The position numbers and the translations under genes are program-made. Of a DNA stretch of 5,605 nt, positions 1-4,742 are shown piece after piece. Numbering within the stretch: the first letter of the stretch is position 1; each line of letters opens with the position of its first letter. The notes under the pieces are model-generated. The model did no database searches. It had not been told where the DNA came from and was given only the letters and a program-made list of their open reading frames with translations. Source of the stretch: Chloroflexota bacterium (GTDB lineage: Bacteria > Chloroflexota > Limnocylindria > Limnocylindrales > CSP1-4); NCBI GenBank assembly GCA_013694835.1, contig JACDBP010000367.1, forward strand, positions 1-5,605, given 5' to 3'.

Positions 1-876
1 CGCCTCGGCGTGGACGCGGCGATCCTGTTCGCGGACATCACGACGCCGCTGACCGGGCTCGGCGTCGAGTACCGGATCGAGGACGGCGTCGGCCCGGTCG
101 TGGCGCGGCCGATCCGAACGGCTGCCGACGTGGCCGCGCTGCGCCCGTTCGATGCCGAGACGGCCGTGCCGGGCCTGCTCGCAGCCGTGCGGCTCATCCG
201 CGCGGCGTCGCCGGTCCCGCTCATCGGCTTCGCGGGGGCGCCGTTCACGCTGGCCTGCTACCTCGTCGAGGGCCGACCGTCGCGCGACTTTCTGCGTGTC
301 AAGTCGATGCTCCACGCCGATCCGGGCCTGTTCGCTGCGCTCATTGACCGCCTGGTCGAGATGACCGTGGCGTACCTCCAGGCCCAGGTCGAGGCCGGCG
401 CGCAGGCCGTCCAGGTCTTCGACTCATGGGTCGGCGGGCTGAGCCCGTTCGACTACCGGATCGCGGTCCAGCCGCATATGCGCCGCCTGTTCCGCAGCCT
501 CGCGGGGCTCGACGTGCCGACGATCCATTTCGGGACCGCGACCGGCGGCCTGCTCTCGCTGATGGCCGAAGCCGGCGGCGAGGTCATCGGCGTCGACTGG
601 CGGATCGCGCTGGCGGATGCCTGGGCGCTGGTCCCGGACCGCGCCGTCCAGGGCAACCTCGACCCCGCACTGCTGCTGGGGCCGTTCTCCGCCGTGGAGG
701 AGCAGGCGCGCTGGATCCTCGACCAGGCGGCTGGCCGCGTCGGCCACATCTTCAACCTCGGCCACGGCGTGCTGCCGGCGACCGACCCCGACGACCTCCG
801 CCGCCTTGTCGACGTGGTGCACGAGGCGGCTCGGCGTCCCGAGCCCTCCCTTGTGCTCGAGAGGACCGCCCCTTGA
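1..876 (+). CDS. hemE: Uroporphyrinogen decarboxylase HemE (5' truncated)
   Basis: Cytosolic enzyme that removes four carboxyl groups from the acetate side chains of uroporphyrinogen III to give coproporphyrinogen III. The frame is open from base 1 and gives 291 residues, against about 340-355 for the family. Roughly the first 65-70 residues are missing, including the RQAGRYLPEY active-site motif. What remains is diagnostic. GVDAAILFADI holds the catalytic Asp (D12 of this fragment). GFAGAPFTLACYLVEG includes the substrate-binding Tyr (Y87). FDSWVGGLSP lies at 140-149, VQGNLDP near 215, and FNLGHGV has the conserved His at H255. The stop TGA (874-876) overlaps the TTG start of hemH, so the two genes form one translation-coupled unit. 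An ATG or GTG inside this fragment is not the true start, because family similarity runs to the window edge. Identification is very secure. Confidence 0.97.
   Translation, partial: RLGVDAAILFADITTPLTGLGVEYRIEDGVGPVVARPIRTAADVAALRPFDAETAVPGLLAAVRLIRAASPVPLIGFAGAPFTLACYLVEGRPSRDFLRVKSMLHADPGLFAALIDRLVEMTVAYLQAQVEAGAQAVQVFDSWVGGLSPFDYRIAVQPHMRRLFRSLAGLDVPTIHFGTATGGLLSLMAEAGGEVIGVDWRIALADAWALVPDRAVQGNLDPALLLGPFSAVEEQARWILDQAAGRVGHIFNLGHGVLPATDPDDLRRLVDVVHEAARRPEPSLVLERTAP
859..865 (+). promoter_or_regulatory. Shine-Dalgarno sequence for hemH inside the hemE 3' end
   Basis: GAGAGGA lies 7 nt before the TTG at 873. It decides the hemH start: this is the only purine-rich site near a possible start, and the TTG it serves overlaps the hemE stop as TTGA. 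The later in-frame GTG and ATG codons near 978-989 would cut into the first beta-strand of the enzyme. Confidence 0.75.
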
Positions 877-1901
877 TCGAACCCGAGCCGTTCCGCTTCG
901 CGCACGACTGTCCGGCCGACTTGCCCGACCCGTCCACCGGGCTGGCCGCCGGCGGTCTGGACGCCTCGCGCCGCGCAGTGCTGTTGATGGCATACGGCAG
1001 CGTCGGCTCGCTCGACCAGGTCCCGACGTACTACACGCACATCCGGCGCGGCTCGCCGCCTCCGCCCGAGCTGCTGGAAGAGCTGCTTGGTCGGTACCGG
1101 GCGATCGGCGGCTCTTCACCGCTGTCCGGGCACACAGAGCGGCAGCGCGCCGCCGTCGAGGCCGAGTTGCGGGCACGCGGCCTGGATGTGCAGGTCTATG
1201 CCGGGATGAAGCACATCGAGCCGTTCATCGGCGACGTCGTGCGCCAAATGGCCGCGGATGGCGTCACCCACGTCGTGGCGATGGCGCTGGCGCCGCACTT
1301 CTCGACGATGAGCATCTGCTCGTACTGCCACTCGGTGGACGAGGGGCGGGCGGCCGTGGGCGCGGAGCGGCTGACGTACCACATCGTCCGCGACTGGCAC
1401 GCCGAGCCGCGGTTCCTGGACGCGCTCGCGGTAGCGACGCGTGAGGCGGTCGACCGGCTGCCGGGTCGTGCCCGTGGGCACGTGGTGTTCACCGCGCACA
1501 GCCTGCCCGAGCGGATCCTGGAGCGCGGCGACCCGTATCGGGACCTGCTGCTCGACACGGCCGCGCTCGTTGCGAAGCGGGTAGGCCTGGAGGACGACCG
1601 CTCGAGCTTCGCGTTCCAGAGCGCCGGCCGGACCGCGGACCCGTGGCTCGGTCCCGATCTCGGCGAGCACCTCCGCGGGCTCGCCGCGCGGGGCGTCTCC
1701 GAGGTCGCCGTCTGCCCCGTCGGGTTCGTTTCGGACCATCTGGAGGTGCTCTACGACATCGACATCGAGGCCCAAGGGATCGCGGGTGAGCTGGGCGTGC
1801 GACTCGAACGGGCGCGCTCGATGAACGACGACCCGACCTTCATCCGCGGCGTCGCGGACGTGCTCGAGCGTGCCCTCGCCCGGGAGGCCGTGCCTGCCTG
1901 A
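873..1901 (+). CDS. hemH: Coproporphyrin III ferrochelatase (HemH/CpfC type)
   Basis: Inserts ferrous iron into the porphyrin macrocycle. The product is 342 residues from a TTG start, within the usual 310-350 range. It closely follows the Bacillus subtilis enzyme: LLMAYGS (36-43) with Y41 at the place of the heme-iron-ligating Tyr13, YYTHIRRG (53-60), RYRAIGGSSPL, KHIEPFI, APHFST, the catalytic His in FTAHSLPERI (H209), DPWLGPD, and the metal-site Glu in VGFVSDHLEVLYDID (E291). The Tyr and the overall resemblance, plus the hemE-hemH-hemY context, favour coproporphyrin III over protoporphyrin IX as substrate; this is inference. About 34 residues precede the first strand, against about 7 in B. 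subtilis, so there is an N-terminal extension of unknown role. There are four cysteines (13, 149, 152, 281). The C-terminus lacks the cysteine cluster seen in some actinobacterial and animal enzymes that bind [2Fe-2S]. The gene overlaps hemE by 4 nt. Confidence 0.95.
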   Translation: MIEPEPFRFAHDCPADLPDPSTGLAAGGLDASRRAVLLMAYGSVGSLDQVPTYYTHIRRGSPPPPELLEELLGRYRAIGGSSPLSGHTERQRAAVEAELRARGLDVQVYAGMKHIEPFIGDVVRQMAADGVTHVVAMALAPHFSTMSICSYCHSVDEGRAAVGAERLTYHIVRDWHAEPRFLDALAVATREAVDRLPGRARGHVVFTAHSLPERILERGDPYRDLLLDTAALVAKRVGLEDDRSSFAFQSAGRTADPWLGPDLGEHLRGLAARGVSEVAVCPVGFVSDHLEVLYDIDIEAQGIAGELGVRLERARSMNDDPTFIRGVADVLERALAREAVPA

Positions 1902-1909
1902 CGCCGTGT

Positions 1910-1931
1910 CCGGGCCGCGGCGCAAGCCCGG
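1910..1931 (+). terminator. Possible GC-rich hairpin after hemH
   Basis: CCGGGC (1910-1915) pairs perfectly with GCCCGG (1926-1931) across a 10-nt loop, starting 9 nt after the hemH stop. No T-run follows, so it is not a classical intrinsic terminator. It could be a weak or tract-less terminator, an mRNA-stabilising hairpin, or chance in G+C-rich DNA. Confidence 0.25.
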
Positions 1932-2003
1932 CCGGCTGCCTGCCAGTGGAGGCTCCCGTCGAGCAACGCGCACGTGAGGCGGTCCCTAGCGACTGCGCCG
2001 CGG

Positions 2004-2097
2004 CCCGACCCAGCCTCGTGCACGCCGCGCGTGCACTCGCGACCGTCGCGTCACCCCGATCGAGCGGCGTGCACGCCACACGTGCACCCGCGACCGT
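2004..2097 (+). repeat. Two-copy 51-bp tandem repeat with internal dyads
   Basis: Bases 2004-2046 and 2055-2097 align without gaps at a 51-bp offset, with 36 of 43 positions identical. The core of each copy is an inverted repeat: GTGCACG, five bases, CGTGCAC (2018-2036 with spacer CCGCG; 2069-2087 with spacer CCACA). One base later comes an identical CGCGACCGT (2038-2046; 2089-2097). Each GTGCAC is itself a palindrome. The spacers differ while the arms are perfectly kept, which suggests that the dyad is what is conserved. The arrangement could be paired operator sites before hemY, RNA hairpins in its leader, or a dispersed intergenic repeat. Confidence 0.8.
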
Positions 2098-2131
2098 GCT
2101 GCGCTCGTACATGTCGGGTCTGGTCCCGCAG

Positions 2132-2259
2132 CGTGCAAGCGTGACCGATCCGCCTGAGGTTGCCGGCTGGCAAGTCCACCGTGCTCGCCTCGCGTGCAGA
2201 CTCGGCGCGGACGTCGCCCGCTGCGCGTCCGGCTGGTCGTGAGTGCACGCGACGTGAAC
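2132..2259 (+). repeat. Degenerate further copies of the GTGCACG dyad
   Basis: Downstream of the two good copies the motif continues in decayed form. CGTGCA at 2132 lies exactly 51 bp after the one at 2081 and is followed by GCGTGACCG, resembling the CGCGACCG tail. At 2181-2199, GTGCTCG and CGTGCAG are separated by CCTCG, the same 7-5-7 layout as the good copies. At 2243-2259, GTGCACG and CGTGAAC are separated by CGA, overlapping the proposed hemY start. These are weaker and partly out of the 51-bp phase. Confidence 0.5.
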
Positions 2260-3633
2260 ACGACCCCCGGTAGCGCGGCACCCGGACGTGCGGCCGTCGT
2301 CGGCGGCGGCGGGATCGCCGGGCTCCTGGCCGCGGATCAGCTGACCGAGTGCGGCTTCGCCGTCACGCTCCTCGAGGCGAGCGACCGGCTCGGGGGGATC
2401 GTCCGTACCGACCACGCCGACGGGCTGCTTCTGGAGCAGGGCCCGGACTCGATCCACCTCGCCAACCCCGCGGGCCAGGCGCTCATCCGGCGGCTGGGAC
2501 TCACCGATCGGACAGTCCCGAACCGGCCCGGCGGCGCATCGATCTTCTGGAAGGGCCGGCTCCACCCGATCCCGGCCGGGACGGTGCTCGGGATCCCCAC
2601 CAGTCTCCGTGCCATCGCCCGTTCGAGCCTGTTCCGGCGCGCCCACGCGCTCTCGATGGCGCTTGACTTCGTGGCCCGCCCGGGGCCATCGGACGAGGAC
2701 GTCTCGGTCGGACACCTCGTGCGGCGCCGGCTCGGCACGGCGGCGGCCGACCGGCTCGTCGGGCCGCTGCTCGGCGGGATCAGCGGCCAGGACATCGACG
2801 ACCTCAGTGCCGCCGCCGCGTTCCCGCAGCTCCTCGCCTTCGAGCGCGAGCACGGCAGCCTCATCCGCGGCGCCCGTGCCACCGCCGCGCGTCGCTCCGG
2901 CGAGCCACCGTTCCTCTCCCTTCGCGACGGGATGGGCGGGCTCGTGGATGCTCTCGTCGAGCGGCTGGGCAGCGCTGAGCTGGCGACCGGCGAAGCGGTC
3001 GTCGCCATCGAACGGACGGCTTCCGGCTGGAGGGTGGTGACCGCGAAGCGCAGCATCGACGCCGATCTCGTGGTCCTCGCCGTCCCGCCGACGTTGGCCG
3101 GCGACCTGGTTCGCGACGTCAGCCCGGACGGCGCGGCGGCATTGGCCGGGATCCCGATGCGGCCCGCGGCACTCGTCCACCTCGCGTCCATCGAAGCTGG
3201 CGCCAAGCACGACGTAGGCCACGGTTTCGTCGTCGCCGCGAGCGAACGGCGCTCGATCACCGCCGTCACCGTCGCGTCGGCGAAATGGCCCGACCGGGCG
3301 CCGGGCGGCACGCTCCTTCTCCGCGCCACGGTCACCGGTAAGCTCGCCCGCTCCGGCGCGGTCACGGACGACCAGCTGACCCGCCTCGTCACGCAGGACG
3401 TCCGCTCGATCCTCGGCCTCGGCGCGGAACCGACGTTCACCGACGTTCACCGGATCGCCGACGCCCAGGCCATTCGCCAGGTCGGCCACCTCGAACGTGT
3501 CGCGGCGGCGCGCAGCGAGCTCGCCCGCGCCGGCTCGATCGCCCTCGTCGGCGGCGCCTACGACGGCCCCGGCATCCCCTCGATCTTCGAAGGCGTCGAG
3601 CGCGAGGTCGAGCGCCTGGCTACTCCCCGCTGA
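2239..3633 (+). CDS. hemY: Coproporphyrinogen/protoporphyrinogen oxidase HemY (CgoX type)
   Basis: FAD-dependent, oxygen-using oxidase. In this gene context it most likely converts coproporphyrinogen III to coproporphyrin III, the substrate for the neighbouring ferrochelatase. From GTG 2239 it has 464 residues; B. subtilis HemY has about 470. The N-terminal Rossmann motif VVGGGGIAGL lies at 20-29, with the ribose-binding Glu at E46 in LLEASDRLGG, then LEQGPDSIHL. Mid-protein family segments are LLGGISGQDIDDLS, FEREHGSLIRG, LRDGMGGLVDAL and SAKWPDRAP. The C-terminal FAD segment VGGAYDGPGIPS is at 437-448. The start is uncertain. GTG 2239 is in frame, fits family length and overlaps an upstream open frame as GTGA, but no good ribosome-binding site precedes it. 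GTG 2254 (459 residues) and GTG 2194 (479 residues) are alternatives. A segment usually reading like RWPxAxPxY is changed near 405-413. The 3' end overlaps the convergent lipoprotein gene. Confidence 0.92.
   Translation: MSARDVNTTPGSAAPGRAAVVGGGGIAGLLAADQLTECGFAVTLLEASDRLGGIVRTDHADGLLLEQGPDSIHLANPAGQALIRRLGLTDRTVPNRPGGASIFWKGRLHPIPAGTVLGIPTSLRAIARSSLFRRAHALSMALDFVARPGPSDEDVSVGHLVRRRLGTAAADRLVGPLLGGISGQDIDDLSAAAAFPQLLAFEREHGSLIRGARATAARRSGEPPFLSLRDGMGGLVDALVERLGSAELATGEAVVAIERTASGWRVVTAKRSIDADLVVLAVPPTLAGDLVRDVSPDGAAALAGIPMRPAALVHLASIEAGAKHDVGHGFVVAASERRSITAVTVASAKWPDRAPGGTLLLRATVTGKLARSGAVTDDQLTRLVTQDVRSILGLGAEPTFTDVHRIADAQAIRQVGHLERVAAARSELARAGSIALVGGAYDGPGIPSIFEGVEREVERLATPR
3431..3450 (+). 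repeat. 10-bp perfect tandem duplication in hemY
   Basis: CGACGTTCAC occurs twice in direct succession. Ten is not a multiple of three, yet the frame continues with recognisable family sequence on both sides (…TFTDVHR…VGHLERV…). It is therefore not a recent frameshifting duplication. Confidence 0.85.
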
Positions 3634-4408
3634 GCATCTCCTCAACGACGGGCTCGATCAGCTCGGCCCACGCGAGGTACTGGCGGCCGCTCGGGTGGAG
3701 GCCGTCGCGCGCGACGAGCGACGAGTCGGTCCCGGCCCGGTTGGCGACCGGCGTGATGTCGACGAACGCGATGTGCCGCTCCTCGGCCTCCATCTGCAGG
3801 ATCGCGTTGAAGCGCTCGATCGCCGCGCGGTTCGTCTCCGGGTCGCCGTAGTCGGCGCCCGCGGGCGTGAGCGTGTAGTCCGGCGTGGCTACGGCGAAGA
3901 CGCGGCCCGCACCGACCCGCTCCACCAGGTGGTCGAGGATCTGCGCCACGTTCGCGCGGTACCGCTCCTCGGGCACGCCCCTGACCACGTCGTTGACGCC
4001 GATCAGGACCCCGACAAGTCCGGGCCGGTGCACGTCGACCAGGTCGAGCTCGTCACGGATCAGGTCCGCGGAGGTGTAGCCGTTCACCGCCGGATTCGCG
4101 ACCAGCCGGAGCGGCACGCGATCGCCGAGCAGCTCCACGAGCTGGTTCGGCCACCGCTCGGACTCGTCGACAGACGTGCCGATCGTGTACGAGTCCCCCA
4201 GCGGCAGGAACCCGATCGGCTCGGGGGACGGTGTCACGACCGGAGTATCGCTCGGACTCGGCGTCGCGTTCGCCGTGGTCGTCGGCTTCGCCGTGGACAC
4301 TGCCGTTGCCGTCGGATCGCCGATCGGCTGCGCCCGCGGCAACGCGGGCGCGCCGGAGCAGCCCGCGACAACGGTCGAGAGCACCAGCCTGAGGACGACA
4401 CGGGACAT
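3620..4408 (-). CDS. SGNH/GDSL-family hydrolase, predicted lipoprotein
   Basis: Predicted secreted serine hydrolase (esterase or lipase-like); the natural substrate cannot be told from sequence. It has 262 residues from the ATG at 4408. The N-terminus has a short hydrophobic stretch and a lipobox VVAGC, with C17 as the probable lipid-attached residue. A Thr/Pro/Ser-rich linker (about 31-64) follows, typical of a tether to the membrane surface. The catalytic domain keeps all SGNH blocks: GDSYT with nucleophile S73, G110 in the VNGYTS segment, GVND with N139, and DGLHPSG with D235 and H238. Such domains in bacteria include acyl-ester hydrolases acting on lipids or polysaccharide acetyl groups. 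An in-frame ATG at 4432 would add eight residues; neither start has a clear ribosome-binding site, and 4408 gives the more normal signal peptide. An arginine (R7) inside the hydrophobic segment is slightly unusual. The TAG stop lies inside the 3' end of hemY. Confidence 0.88.
   Translation of the reverse strand: MSRVVLRLVLSTVVAGCSGAPALPRAQPIGDPTATAVSTAKPTTTANATPSPSDTPVVTPSPEPIGFLPLGDSYTIGTSVDESERWPNQLVELLGDRVPLRLVANPAVNGYTSADLIRDELDLVDVHRPGLVGVLIGVNDVVRGVPEERYRANVAQILDHLVERVGAGRVFAVATPDYTLTPAGADYGDPETNRAAIERFNAILQMEAEERHIAFVDITPVANRAGTDSSLVARDGLHPSGRQYLAWAELIEPVVEEMLSGE
4330..4351. repeat. Perfect 9-bp inverted repeat in the lipoprotein gene
   Basis: GCGCCCGCG and CGCGGGCGC are exact reverse complements separated by four bases. 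Read on the + strand the loop is GCAA, a GNRA tetraloop; in the lipoprotein mRNA it would be UUGC. It falls in codons about 20-26, just after the lipobox, where a stable hairpin could slow translation. Confidence 0.8.
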
Positions 4409-4582
4409 CACCAGATCGTGAACGACACGCATGACGACGTGTACGCATCGGGGGGCCAGACGGTTGTCCCATCCGGAGGTCTTGTCAGCGATGAAACTGG
4501 CATCGTATCCGGAGACGTCCGGCCGTTGGTCGGCTCGATCGCCCCAGCCCGCGCTCAGCCGAGCACGATTCGCCGTCGTCCC

Positions 4583-4601
4583 CTCGCCCTGGACGGGCGA
4601 G
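4583..4601. repeat. 7-bp inverted repeat (hairpin)
   Basis: CTCGCCC (4583-4589) and GGGCGAG (4595-4601) pair perfectly around a 5-nt loop. No T-run follows on either strand, so an intrinsic terminator is not supported. Role unknown. Confidence 0.5.
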
Positions 4602-4623
4602 ACCACCCAGGGAATCGCACAAC

Positions 4624-4638
4624 ATGAACCAGGTTCAT
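4624..4638. promoter_or_regulatory. Perfect 7-1-7 palindrome upstream of ku, candidate operator
   Basis: ATGAACC, A, GGTTCAT reads as an exact palindrome around one central base, 104 bp before the ku start. It stands out as a relatively A/T-rich island in G+C-rich DNA. The form fits a binding site for a dimeric repressor. It contains GAAC-N3-GTTC, one base shorter in spacing than the Gram-positive LexA box (GAAC-N4-GTTC), so LexA is not supported as it stands. Confidence 0.45.
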
Positions 4639-4695
4639 CGCTGGCAATAAGGTCGGCCAGGCGGCCGCGCCACCCCACCCCTTGCCCCTCGCGGG

Positions 4696-4701
4696 TATGC
4701 T
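4696..4701 (+). promoter_or_regulatory. Possible -10 element for ku
   Basis: TATGCT matches four of six bases of the sigma-70 -10 consensus and lies 41 nt before the ku ATG. No -35-like hexamer is seen at 16-18 bp upstream, so this is weak. Confidence 0.25.
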
Positions 4702-4730
4702 CACGGCGAGCGGAACATCCGTTCGGTCTT

Positions 4731-4737
4731 GAGGGAG
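4731..4737 (+). promoter_or_regulatory. Shine-Dalgarno sequence of ku
   Basis: GAGGGAG ends 5 nt before the ATG at 4743. It selects that ATG over the second in-frame ATG at 4755. Confidence 0.85.
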
Positions 4738-4742
4738 TGACG

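Larger units (their letters stand above)
1902..2238. other. Intergenic region between hemH and hemY
   Basis: This 337-bp gap separates hemH from hemY, although the neighbouring hemE and hemH overlap. It contains a GC-rich hairpin just after hemH and the GTGCACG dyad repeats described separately. No sigma-70-like promoter stands out. One reading frame (GTG at 1946 to TGA at 2242) is open but has no ribosome-binding site and a weaker third-position G+C bias than the real genes here, so it is not called as a gene. The gap suggests hemY may have its own promoter or regulation. Confidence 0.6.
4409..4742. other. Divergent intergenic region between lipoprotein gene and ku
   Basis: This 334-bp region should hold the promoters for both flanking genes, which point away from each other. 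It contains a perfect 7-1-7 palindrome (4624-4638), a 7-bp hairpin (4583-4601), a 5-bp hairpin (CCGGA/TCCGG, 4509-4522) and the ku ribosome-binding site. An open frame runs through it on the - strand as an extension of the lipoprotein frame and continues antisense into ku. That extension lacks family similarity and would bury the signal peptide, so it is not coding. Confidence 0.7.

Noticed and set aside
426..872. Extension of the hemH frame upstream inside hemE
   Set aside because: Family similarity begins only after 975, and the upstream part is an out-of-frame shadow of hemE. The TTG with its Shine-Dalgarno sequence explains the start.
2004..2259. CRISPR array or replication iterons
   Set aside because: There are too few copies, the repeats are imperfect and carry internal dyads, no unique spacers of uniform length occur, and no cas or replication gene is present.
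3431..3450. Frameshift in hemY caused by a 10-bp duplication
   Set aside because: The reading frame carries family-like sequence before and after the duplication, through to the C-terminal FAD motif.
1840..3645. A 601-residue open frame on the - strand opposite hemY
   Set aside because: It is antisense to a clearly recognisable HemY, has a composition typical of G+C-rich shadow frames and shows no domain I recognise.
3497..4627. A 376-residue open frame on the + strand
   Set aside because: It overlaps the hemY 3' end and is antisense to the hydrolase, whose SGNH motifs are intact.
4626..4636. LexA (SOS) box upstream of ku
   Set aside because: GAAC and GTTC are separated by three bases rather than the four of the Gram-positive LexA box.
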